In this document: piece after piece, positions 15,759 to 23,000 of the stretch
Layout: every line of letters begins with the position of its first letter
Position numbering within the stretch: the first letter of the stretch is position 1
NCBI RefSeq assembly: GCF_946221635.1
Contig: NZ_CAMIHB010000005.1
Coordinates: forward strand, 62,001 to 126,000
Source of the DNA: an uncultured Rhodoferax sp.
GTDB lineage: Bacteria > Pseudomonadota > Gammaproteobacteria > Burkholderiales > Burkholderiaceae_C
Length of the DNA: 64,000 bases
Direction of reading: 5' to 3'
The notes under the pieces: model-generated
Seen by the model: the letters and a program-made list of their open reading frames with translations, nothing else
Told to the model about the DNA's origin: nothing
The model's database searches: none
Translations under genes and position numbers: made by a program

Positions 15759-16868
15759 TCAGCCCAGGCCCTTTTCCAGTGCGGCCAACTGCTCGGCGGC
15801 CTCGTAGGCCTGCAGGGCTTCCACCACATCGCCCAGGTCGCCCTCCATGGCACGGTCCAGCTTGTACAGCGTCAGGTTGATGCGGTGGTCGGTCAGGCGG
15901 CCCTGCGGGTAGTTGTAGGTGCGGATGCGGTCGCTGCGGTCGCCGCTGCCCACCAGACTCTTGCGCTCGGCCGCGTCTTTGGCGGCGCGCTCGCTGCGTT
16001 CTTTTTCGTGGATGCGGGCGGTCAGCACTTTCAGGGCCTGGGCCTTGTTGCTGTGCTGGCTGCGGCCGTCCTGGCATTCGGCCACGATGCCGGTGGGGAT
16101 GTGCGTGATACGCACGGCCGAATCCGTCTTGTTGATGTGCTGGCCGCCGGCACCGCTGGCACGGAAGGTGTCGATGCGCAGGTCGGACGGGTTGATCTTG
16201 GCGGCTTCCACCTCGTCCTGCTCGGCCAACACGGCGATGGTGCAGGCGCTGGTGTGGATGCGGCCTTGCGTTTCGGTCGCGGGCACGCGCTGCACCCGGT
16301 GGCCGCCGGATTCGAACTTCAGCATGCCGTAGGCACCGCAGCTGCCGCTGCTGGTCTGGGTGCTGCCTTCCACGCGCAGCACCACTTCCTTGTAGCCGCC
16401 CAGCTCGCTCTGCGATTCGCTCATGATCTCGGTCTTGAGCCCGATGCCGTCGCAGTAGCGGGTGTACATGCGGGCCAGGTCGGCGGCGAACAGGGCCGAT
16501 TCATCGCCGCCCGTGCCGGCGCGGATTTCCACAAAGGCGGGGCGTGCATCGTCCGGGTCCTTGGGCAGCAGCATGCGCTGCAGTTCGGCATCCAGTTGGG
16601 CCAGTTCGGCGGTGGCGCTGGCGATCTCCTCGGCCGCCATCTCTGCCATGTCCGGATCGGACCGCATTTCCTCGGCGCCCGCCAGGTCGGCCTCGCGCTG
16701 CTGGTAGCGTACCCAGCGGCTGGCCACGGCGGCTACGTCCGTGTGCTCGCGCGAGAGCTTGAGGAACTGCTCCATGTCTTTCATGATGTCCTCGCGGGAC
16801 AGCAGGAATTCGAGCTCCCCCTGACGGTCGACATAGCGGGCAAGTTGTTGGCGAAGAAAAGGTTTCAT
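15759..16868 (-). CDS. prfA: Peptide chain release factor 1
   Basis: Terminates translation at UAA and UAG. 369 residues; the GGQ motif is at 241-243 (SGAGGQHINKTDS) and the PxT recognition tripeptide reads PAT at 196-198. About ten residues (STQTSSGSCG, 169-178) sit in the loop before YGMLKFESGGHRVQRVP, where I recall a shorter EGDGVYG-like turn in other RF1s; this accounts for the length being above the usual 360 or so. Same strand as hemA upstream and prmC downstream. The start MKPFLRQQLARY is conserved. Confidence 0.96.
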   Translation of the reverse strand: MKPFLRQQLARYVDRQGELEFLLSREDIMKDMEQFLKLSREHTDVAAVASRWVRYQQREADLAGAEEMRSDPDMAEMAAEEIASATAELAQLDAELQRMLLPKDPDDARPAFVEIRAGTGGDESALFAADLARMYTRYCDGIGLKTEIMSESQSELGGYKEVVLRVEGSTQTSSGSCGAYGMLKFESGGHRVQRVPATETQGRIHTSACTIAVLAEQDEVEAAKINPSDLRIDTFRASGAGGQHINKTDSAVRITHIPTGIVAECQDGRSQHSNKAQALKVLTARIHEKERSERAAKDAAERKSLVGSGDRSDRIRTYNYPQGRLTDHRINLTLYKLDRAMEGDLGDVVEALQAYEAAEQLAALEKGLG

Positions 16869-16946
16869 AGATGGCAATTCGAGAAGCTAAGGGCCGTGGG
16901 ACCGTAAGGCCCTAGCCGAAGCGAAAAAACAAAATGTGGCTGTTGG

Positions 16947-16992
16947 AGCTCCCCTCTCGCCCGGAGGGGGAGAGGGGCTGGGGGAGAGTGGG
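16947..16992. repeat. GC-rich purine/pyrimidine palindrome of a widespread proteobacterial repeat type
   Basis: CCCCTCTC pairs with GAGAGGGG around GCCCGGAGGG, and the purine-rich arm is repeated (GAGAGGGGCTGGGGGAGAG). This sequence class recurs in many proteobacterial genomes. It fills the gap between the hemA stop and the prfA start and might act as a transcript stability or attenuation element. Confidence 0.7.
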
Positions 16993-17002
16993 CCCTGCCC
17001 AG

Positions 17003-18262
17003 CTAACGGCTATTGCGCAAGAAGAAGTGCTGGATCGCCGAACTCGCACGCTCCCGCGCCGCGGCGTCCCCCGCATGCAACTCGGCCATGGCACCGTGCA
17101 GCATCTTCTGCGTCAGCCCCTTGGACAGGGCCTCCAATACCGTGTCCACGTCCTCGCCCTTGGCCAGCAGCTTGCGTGCGCGGGCCAGTTCGACGGTGCG
17201 CCATGTGTCGGCCTGCGCATTGAGCTGCTGGATCAGCGGCACCGCACTACGCTGGTCCACCCAGTGCATGAAGCTCTGTACCCCGGCGTCCACAATCGCC
17301 TCGGCCTGGGCCACGGCCGCCTGGCGATTGGCCTGGGCGGTCTGCACCACGCTGGCCAGGTCATCCACGGTGTAGAGGTAGACATCGCCCAGGTCTTTGA
17401 CCTCGGGCTCGATGTCGCGCGGCACGGCCAGGTCCACCATGAAGATTGGGCGATGGCGGCGTTTCTTGAGGGCCCGTTCCACCGCGCCCAGGCCGATGAT
17501 GGGCAAGGTACTGGCGGTGCAGCTGACGACTGCGTCGAACTCGTGCAGGCGCTCGGGCAGGTCGGCCAGGCGCATGACCTCGCCGCCAAAGCGGCCGGCC
17601 AGCTTCTCGCCACGCTCCAGCGTGCGGTTGGCAATGGCGATGGCCTTGGGGTTCTTGGCGGCAAAGTGCGTGGCGCAGAGCTCGATCATCTCGCCCGCAC
17701 CCACAAACAGCACCTTCACCTGGGCCAGGTCTTCGAACAGATTGCCGGCCAGGCGCACGGCAGCAGCGGCCATGCTGATGCTGTGCGCGCCAATTTCGGT
17801 GGAGGTACGCACTTCCTTGGCCACGGCAAAGGAGCGCTGGAACATCTGCGAGAGCGTGGTGCCCAGGGCGCCGGCCTCGTCGGCGGCGCGCACCGCGTCT
17901 TTCAACTGGCCCAGAATCTGCGGCTCGCCCAGCACCATGCTGTCCAGACCGCTGGCCACGCGGAAGGCATGGCGCGCCGCCTGGCTGTCTTCCAGGCGGT
18001 AGGTGTGGGCGCGCAACTCGTGGGCGGACACGCCGCCGCTGTGGGCCAGCCAGGCCAGGGTGTGGTCCAGCGCGACTTCGTCGCCGGCGCAGTAGATCTC
18101 GGTGCGGTTGCAGGTGGAGACAATGGCCGCCTCAGGCGGGCGGGCCATGCTCTGGCGCAGGCCCTGCAGCTGCGGTGCGATCTGGTCCATGGCGAACGCA
18201 AACCGGCCCCGCATGTCCAGCGGTGCGGTGGTGTGGTTGATGCCTAATGCCCAGACTGCCAT
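17003..18262 (-). CDS. hemA: Glutamyl-tRNA reductase
   Basis: Reduces Glu-tRNA to glutamate-1-semialdehyde, the first step of the C5 route to heme and other tetrapyrroles. 419 residues; catalytic cysteine in STCNRTEIY (Cys51), GLDSMVLGEPQIL, NADPH-binding GAGEMIELCATHF and a C-terminal dimerisation domain. Full length. A TATAAT lies only 16-21 bases upstream of the ATG. Heads the hemA-prfA group; the prfA start is 134 bases downstream behind a palindromic repeat. Confidence 0.97.
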   Translation of the reverse strand: MAVWALGINHTTAPLDMRGRFAFAMDQIAPQLQGLRQSMARPPEAAIVSTCNRTEIYCAGDEVALDHTLAWLAHSGGVSAHELRAHTYRLEDSQAARHAFRVASGLDSMVLGEPQILGQLKDAVRAADEAGALGTTLSQMFQRSFAVAKEVRTSTEIGAHSISMAAAAVRLAGNLFEDLAQVKVLFVGAGEMIELCATHFAAKNPKAIAIANRTLERGEKLAGRFGGEVMRLADLPERLHEFDAVVSCTASTLPIIGLGAVERALKKRRHRPIFMVDLAVPRDIEPEVKDLGDVYLYTVDDLASVVQTAQANRQAAVAQAEAIVDAGVQSFMHWVDQRSAVPLIQQLNAQADTWRTVELARARKLLAKGEDVDTVLEALSKGLTQKMLHGAMAELHAGDAAARERASSAIQHFFLRNSR

Positions 18263-18277
18263 ATGTGTGTGGCCCCG

Positions 18278-18283
18278 ATTATA
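18278..18283 (-). promoter_or_regulatory. -10 box (TATAAT) of the hemA promoter
   Basis: Perfect TATAAT on the minus strand, followed by CGGGGCC, 15 bases before the hemA ATG. Implies a leader of only about ten bases. Confidence 0.55.
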
Positions 18284-18337
18284 AAATCGAGACCTCTTTC
18301 ACCTGCGGAGAGGCCTGCTTTGGCCTTTGTGCCACCC

Positions 18338-18607
18338 ATGGGCCCTCTGGACCTGCTCAACCACCTGCTGAATTTCGCCGGCCCGGCCCTGCTGCTGGCC
18401 TGCGTGCTGGCCTTCCTGGCCCCTGTCTTGATGCGGAGCAAGGCGCCAGCCCGCACCCGATTTGCGCAAGCAGCTATCAATTTCATAGCGGGTTTGCTGG
18501 CCTTGCTGGCCGGCCTGGTGTTCTTCGGGCGTGACGGCAAGATGCTGAGCTATGCCGCGCTGGTGTTGGCCGTGGCCAGCAGCCAGTGGTGGGCCCAGCG
18601 CCGCTGA
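18338..18607 (+). CDS. Small membrane protein with a repeat-derived loop
   Basis: 89 residues, two hydrophobic segments: about 9-27 (LLNFAGPALLLACVLAFLAP) and about 46-62 (AGLLALLAGLVFF), then a third weaker one near the C-terminus. No known function. The loop between the first two segments (residues 37-51, ARTRFAQAAINFIA) is encoded by a full copy of the 41-bp repeat. ATG at 18338 is chosen; an ATG at 18263 would extend it by 25 residues into the hemA promoter. Followed after 25 bases by the HAD gene. Confidence 0.6.
   Translation: MGPLDLLNHLLNFAGPALLLACVLAFLAPVLMRSKAPARTRFAQAAINFIAGLLALLAGLVFFGRDGKMLSYAALVLAVASSQWWAQRR
18448..18489 (-). repeat. 41-bp core repeat, copy 4 (inside the small membrane protein gene)
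   Basis: Plus strand reads GCCC, ten variable bases, TGCGCAAGCAGCTATCAATT, TCATAGC. The palindromic arm (GCTAT...ATAGC) is intact. Read in the same frame (AQAA) as the proS copy. Confidence 0.85.
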
Positions 18608-18632
18608 GCGCCGTTTCGGCAAAGTTTGATCC

Positions 18633-19295
18633 ATGTCAATTCGTTACAAGGCTGTCCTTTTCGACCACGACGGCACCCTCGTGGAGTCGGAAGAGCAGCA
18701 TTTCGTGCTCTGGAACCAGGTGCTGGCGCCATACGGTTTTGCACTGACGCTGGCGCAGTACAAGGACTTCTACGCCGGCGTGCCCACGGACGCCAACGCG
18801 GCCGATCTGGTGGAGCGCTTTGGCGTGCGTGAATCACCGGAGGTGCTGGCCCGGCTGAAGAATGCGTGCGCCCAGACGTTTTTGCAGACCCATGCTTTCC
18901 CGTTGATGCCCGGTGTGCGCGAATCCATCGCCCAGCTGCAGGCCGCCAAACTGCGCCTGGGCGTGGTGACCGGTGCGCGTGCCTACGCCATTGCGGCCAC
19001 GTTGCGCTCGCATGCGCTCGGTCCAGCCTTCGAGACTGTGGTGTCGGCGGACGATGTGGTGCACAGCAAGCCGGCGCCCGACTGCTACCTGCTGGCGCTG
19101 CAGCGCATGGGCCTGGCTGCGCAGGACGCGGTGGCCTTTGAAGACACCGAACACGGCGTGGCCGCCGCTGTTGCCGCAGGCCTGGCCTGTGTGGCGATTC
19201 CAACCGAAATGTCAGCCAGCCATGACTTCAGCGCCGCCACGGTGACCCTGCCCAGCATGCAGGACGCGGTGCGCTGGGTGCTGGACCGGAAATAG
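18633..19295 (+). CDS. HAD-superfamily phosphatase, Gph/beta-phosphoglucomutase-like
   Basis: 220 residues. HAD motif I DHDGTLVES (nucleophile and acid aspartates in FDHDGT), motif II VVTGARA, motif III lysine in SKPAPDCY, motif IV FEDTEHG; an alpha-helical cap lies between motifs I and II. This is a subclass IA hydrolase acting on a small phosphorylated metabolite; the substrate cannot be read from sequence. Convergent with ugpQ across a repeat copy, so there is no operon link to the ugp genes. Confidence 0.85.
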   Translation: MSIRYKAVLFDHDGTLVESEEQHFVLWNQVLAPYGFALTLAQYKDFYAGVPTDANAADLVERFGVRESPEVLARLKNACAQTFLQTHAFPLMPGVRESIAQLQAAKLRLGVVTGARAYAIAATLRSHALGPAFETVVSADDVVHSKPAPDCYLLALQRMGLAAQDAVAFEDTEHGVAAAVAAGLACVAIPTEMSASHDFSAATVTLPSMQDAVRWVLDRK

Positions 19296-19310
19296 AAAGA
19301 ATCTGCCTTT

Positions 19311-19354
19311 ATCCCTCGCAGAATATGCGCGAGTAGCTATGATTTGTATAGCGC
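19311..19354 (-). repeat. 41-bp core repeat, copy 5 (HAD/ugpQ gap)
   Basis: On the minus strand GCTATACAAATCATAGC, then TACTCGCGCA, ten variable bases and GGGA. It sits between two converging genes and ends at the ugpQ stop codon. Both inverted-repeat arms are intact. Confidence 0.8.
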
Positions 19355-20119
19355 TCAGGCCGGACTGAAGAGGTCCACCCGGTCGGTGATGATGCCGTCC
19401 GTGCCCAGGTCGATGAGGCGCTGGGCGGCCCAGTCGTCGTTGACGGTGTAGCTCAGAGTGCGAAAGCCCGCGCTTTGGGCCTGGGTGACGGTGCTGCGGT
19501 CCCACAGCGCGTGGTTGCAGACGATGGCCCGGCAACCCAGGCGCAGTGCGGTTTCCAGCCAGCCACTCCACAACGTGTCCAGCAGCAGGCCGCGCGGCAG
19601 CTCAGGCGCCGTGGCCTGCGCGCCTTCCAGCGCTTCGGGGTTGAAAGAGGTGAGCAGCGGCGGCACGACCTGGCCGTGCCAGAGGCGGGCCGCATGGGCG
19701 GCGACCACTTCGCCGGTGTGCCGCTCGGTGCCCGGCGTGGGCTTGATCTCGATGTTGAGGCAATAGCCGTTGCGCAGGCAGTAGGCGGCCACGGCGTCCA
19801 GCGTGGCCAGGGGCTCGCCGGCGTAACCGCGGCTGTGCCAGCCACCGGCATCCAGCTGGGCCAGCACGCCCCAGGCATGGTCGCCGCCAGTGGTACTGGC
19901 GTTGGCGGGCAGGACATGGCGGGCATTGGTGGTGCGCGCCAGCGTGGCGTCGTGCATGAGGAAGGGTACGCCATCGGCACTGAGCTTCACATCGCACTCG
20001 AACATGCGGTAGCCGTGTTGCGCGCCCAGCCGGAAGGCGGCCAGGGTGTTTTCCGGGGCCAGCTTGCCGGCGCCGCGGTGCGCGACCCAGCGCGGATAGG
20101 GCCAGTGGGGCAGCGTCAT
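19355..20119 (-). CDS. ugpQ: Glycerophosphodiester phosphodiesterase
   Basis: Hydrolyses glycerophosphodiesters to sn-glycerol 3-phosphate and an alcohol. 254 residues; the GDPD signature is complete (AHRGAGKLAPENTLAAF, with the paired catalytic His in LMHDATLARTT and EIKP). No signal peptide, so cytoplasmic like E. coli UgpQ. ATG at 20119 overlaps the ugpC stop by four bases, making it the last gene of the ugpBAECQ operon. Confidence 0.95.
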   Translation of the reverse strand: MTLPHWPYPRWVAHRGAGKLAPENTLAAFRLGAQHGYRMFECDVKLSADGVPFLMHDATLARTTNARHVLPANASTTGGDHAWGVLAQLDAGGWHSRGYAGEPLATLDAVAAYCLRNGYCLNIEIKPTPGTERHTGEVVAAHAARLWHGQVVPPLLTSFNPEALEGAQATAPELPRGLLLDTLWSGWLETALRLGCRAIVCNHALWDRSTVTQAQSAGFRTLSYTVNDDWAAQRLIDLGTDGIITDRVDLFSPA

Positions 20120-21132
20120 AGGCGTTTGCCGCTGGCGGCGTCGAAGCGGTGGATACGGTCGGCGCGCGGCGTCAGGTGCAACACGCTGCCCAGTGCGGGG
20201 GCGGGCTGCGATTCCTCGATGCGGACGATCAAGCTCTCTTCCGAATCCATGTGGTTCCAGCGGCCATAGACCAGGCGTTCGGCGCCCAGCATTTCCACCG
20301 CTTCCACACGGATGGCCCAGCCGCTGTCGCTCAGGTCCAGATGTTCGGGGCGGATGCCGGTGATGGTGCCGGGCTCGGTGCCTGGGGCATTCTTGAGCAG
20401 GTTCATGGGCGGGCTGCCGATGAAGCTGGCGACAAAGGTGCTGGCCGGGCGGGTGTAGACCTCTTCGGGCGTGCCGAACTGCTCCATCACGCCGCCGTTC
20501 ATCACGATCATGCGCTGGGCCAGGGTCATGGCCTCGACCTGGTCATGGGTCACAAACAGGCTGGTGATGCCCAGCTCGCGGTGCAGCTTCTGGATCTCCA
20601 GCCGGGTCTGGGCGCGCAGCTTGGCGTCCAGGTTGGAGAGCGGTTCGTCAAACAAGAAAACCTGGGGCTGGCGCACGATGGCGCGGCCCATGGCCACGCG
20701 CTGGCGCTGGCCGCCCGAGAGGGCCTTGGGCTTGCGTTCCAGGTACTGGCCCAGCTCCAGGATCTTGGCGGCCTTGTCCACGCGGCGCCTGATTTCGTCC
20801 ATCGGGACGTTGGCGATCTTCAGGCCGTAGGCCATGTTCTCGAACACGCTCATGTGCGGGTAGAGCGCGTAGTTCTGGAACACCATGGCGATGTCGCGGT
20901 CGGAAGGTTCCAGGTCGTTGACCACGCGCCCACCGATGGAGATCTGGCCGTCGCTGATTTCTTCGAGACCGGCCACCATGCGCAAGAGCGTGGACTTGCC
21001 GCAGCCGCTGGGGCCCACGATGACGATGAATTCGCCGTCGGCAATGCTGGCGTTGACGCCATGGATGACCTGGTTGGCGGTCTTGCCGCTGCCGTAGCGC
21101 TTGATGACGTTGTGGAGTTCGATGGAGGCCAT
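20116..21132 (-). CDS. ugpC: Glycerol-3-phosphate ABC transporter, ATPase subunit
   Basis: Energises import of sn-glycerol 3-phosphate and glycerophosphodiesters. 338 residues: Walker A GPSGCGKST at 40-48, Q-loop in VFQNYALYPHM, signature LSGGQRQR at 138-145, Walker B FLFDEP at 159-164, H-loop VTHDQ, and a C-terminal MalK-type TOBE/regulatory domain (ITGIRPEHLDL). Located after ugpE and overlapping ugpQ by ATGA. Confidence 0.95.
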   Translation of the reverse strand: MASIELHNVIKRYGSGKTANQVIHGVNASIADGEFIVIVGPSGCGKSTLLRMVAGLEEISDGQISIGGRVVNDLEPSDRDIAMVFQNYALYPHMSVFENMAYGLKIANVPMDEIRRRVDKAAKILELGQYLERKPKALSGGQRQRVAMGRAIVRQPQVFLFDEPLSNLDAKLRAQTRLEIQKLHRELGITSLFVTHDQVEAMTLAQRMIVMNGGVMEQFGTPEEVYTRPASTFVASFIGSPPMNLLKNAPGTEPGTITGIRPEHLDLSDSGWAIRVEAVEMLGAERLVYGRWNHMDSEESLIVRIEESQPAPALGSVLHLTPRADRIHRFDAASGKRL

Positions 21133-21184
21133 AAATCAATCGGTTCGTAAGGGGGAGAGTCGGTGTGACGATGCGCGGGCGGAT

Positions 21185-22036
21185 TTATTTTTCGGTGTCC
21201 ACCAGGCCTTTGACAAACCACTTCTGCATGAGGATGACCACCGCCGCCGGCGGCAGCATGGCCAGCATGGCCGTGGCCATGACGATGTTCCATTCGGTCT
21301 GGGCGTCGCCGCCCGAGATCATCTGCTTGATGCCCACCACCACCGGGTACATGCCCTCCTCGGTAGTGACCAGCAGGGGCCAGAGGTACTGGTTCCAGCC
21401 GTAGATGAACTGGATCACGAAGAGTGCGGCAATGCTGGTGCGCGACAGCGGCACCAGAATGTCCTTGAAGAAGCGCAGCGGCCCGGCACCGTCCACACGC
21501 GCGGCCTCCACCAACTCGTCGGGCACGGTGAGGAAGAACTGCCGGAACAGGAAGGTGGCCGTGGCCGAGGCGATCAGCGGCACCGTCAGGCCCGCGTAGC
21601 TGTTGAGCAGGCCCAGGTCGGCCACCACCTGGTAGGTCGGGCCGATGCGCACTTCCACCGGCAGCATCAGCGTCACGAAGATGGCCCAGAAAAACGCCAT
21701 GCGCAGCGGGAAGCGGAAGTAGACGATGGCAAAGGCGGAGAGCAGGGAGATGGCGATCTTGCCGATGGCAATCGTCATGGCGGTGATGAAGCTCACCAGC
21801 ATCATGCGACCCACCGAGGCATGCGAGCCGGTGCCGGTGCGCTCGCCCGAGAGGGCGGTGGCGTAGTTGTCGATCAGGTGCGGGCCGGGCAGCAGCGGCA
21901 TGGGCACCTGCACCACGGCCTCGGTGGTGTGGGTGGAGGCCACAAAGGTCATGTAGATGGGGAAGGCCACCACCAGCACGCCCAGCAGCAGGATGACGTG
22001 CGCGAGGATGCCCAGGGTCAGTCGTCGTTCGACCAT
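21185..22036 (-). CDS. ugpE: Glycerol-3-phosphate ABC transporter, permease UgpE
   Basis: Inner-membrane permease subunit, 283 residues with about six transmembrane helices (first at about 8-29). The EAA loop (ELVEAARVDGAGPLRFFKDILVPL), which contacts UgpC, is intact. The start at 22036 follows the ugpA stop by one base, so translation is coupled. MalG/UgpE class of carbohydrate permeases; the ugp assignment rests on the whole operon including ugpQ. Confidence 0.93.
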   Translation of the reverse strand: MVERRLTLGILAHVILLLGVLVVAFPIYMTFVASTHTTEAVVQVPMPLLPGPHLIDNYATALSGERTGTGSHASVGRMMLVSFITAMTIAIGKIAISLLSAFAIVYFRFPLRMAFFWAIFVTLMLPVEVRIGPTYQVVADLGLLNSYAGLTVPLIASATATFLFRQFFLTVPDELVEAARVDGAGPLRFFKDILVPLSRTSIAALFVIQFIYGWNQYLWPLLVTTEEGMYPVVVGIKQMISGGDAQTEWNIVMATAMLAMLPPAAVVILMQKWFVKGLVDTEK

Positions 22037-22037
22037 A

Positions 22038-22925
22038 TCAGTAGCTCACTTTCTTCTCGACGAAGCGGAATTGCACGACGGTGAGTGCAACGACGATGAC
22101 CATCAGCACGACCGATTGCGCCGCCGAGCCGCCCAGGTCCATGGCCTTGAAGCCATCGAAATAGACCTTGTAGACCAGGATGGCGGTGTCCTTGCCGGGG
22201 CCGCCCTTGGTGGCCGCGTCCACGATGGCGAAGGTGTCGAAGAAGGCGTAGATGATGTTGATCACCAGCAGGAAGAAGGTGGTGGGCGAGAGCAGGGGGA
22301 ACTGGATGGTCCAGAAGCGCTTCCAGGGGCGGGCGCCGTCCATGGCGGCCGCTTCGATGAGCGACTTCGGGATGCTCTGCAGGCCCGCCAGAAAGAACAG
22401 GAAGTTGTAGGAAATCTGCTTCCAGACCGCAGCCATGACGATGAGGGCCATGGCGTGCTTGCTGTTGAGCAGCGGGTCCCAGCCGATGCCGGCTTCGCGC
22501 AGCCAGTAGGACAGGATGCCGATGCTGGGCGAGAACATGAACAGCCACAGCACGCCGGCCACGGCGGGCGCCACAGCGTAGGGCCAGATCAGGAAGGTGC
22601 GGTAAATGCCCGAGCCGCGCACCACGCGGTCGGCAAAAATGGCCAGCGTGAGCGAGAGCGCCAGGCCCAGCAGCGCTACCAGGGCCGAGAACACGGCCGT
22701 GGTCTGGAAGGAGGCGAGGTAGGAGGCGTCGTTCCAGAGGTTGCGGAAGTTCTCCAGCCCCACAAAACTGACCGAGGTGCCGAAGGCATCGCTTTGCTGC
22801 ACCGATTGCAGCAGGGCCTGGGCGGCCGGCCAGAAGAAGAACACGGCGATGATGATGACCTGCGGTGCCAGAAGCACCCAGGGCAGCCATGCCGACTTGA
22901 AAACCACTCTTTTTTCGACCGCCAT
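22038..22925 (-). CDS. ugpA: Glycerol-3-phosphate ABC transporter, permease UgpA
   Basis: Inner-membrane permease, 295 residues, six predicted helices, with the first after KSAWLPWVLLAPQVIIIAVFFFW. The EAA loop reads SLIEAAAMDGARPWKRFWTIQFPLL. Pairs with UgpE. The gene lies 75 bases after ugpB; that gap holds two stem-loops that may lower permease expression relative to the binding protein. Confidence 0.94.
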   Translation of the reverse strand: MAVEKRVVFKSAWLPWVLLAPQVIIIAVFFFWPAAQALLQSVQQSDAFGTSVSFVGLENFRNLWNDASYLASFQTTAVFSALVALLGLALSLTLAIFADRVVRGSGIYRTFLIWPYAVAPAVAGVLWLFMFSPSIGILSYWLREAGIGWDPLLNSKHAMALIVMAAVWKQISYNFLFFLAGLQSIPKSLIEAAAMDGARPWKRFWTIQFPLLSPTTFFLLVINIIYAFFDTFAIVDAATKGGPGKDTAILVYKVYFDGFKAMDLGGSAAQSVVLMVIVVALTVVQFRFVEKKVSY

Positions 22926-22955
22926 AGGCTTTGTTTCTATCCGTTCAGAAATGCA

Positions 22956-22998
22956 AAGTGGCGGCCCATGCCGCCACTTCGGGGATGCTAAGGCATCC
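22956..22998 (-). other. Two intercistronic stem-loops between ugpB and ugpA
   Basis: AAGTGGCGGC pairs with GCCGCCACTT (22956-22979), and GGATGC pairs with GCATCC (22983-22998). No T run follows. The position behind a binding-protein gene fits differential expression of binding protein and permeases. Confidence 0.6.
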
Positions 22999-23000
22999 GC

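Noticed and set aside
13625..15853. 742-codon minus-strand frame opposite the chemoreceptor gene
   Set aside because: Mirror of a gene with clear MCP signatures; the product has no recognisable motifs.
17005..17045. GGCTATTGCGCAAG near the hemA stop as another repeat copy
   Set aside because: Only a short match to the repeat; the arms, the ten-base spacer and the GGGC end are missing, and it is accounted for by the conserved HemA C-terminus.
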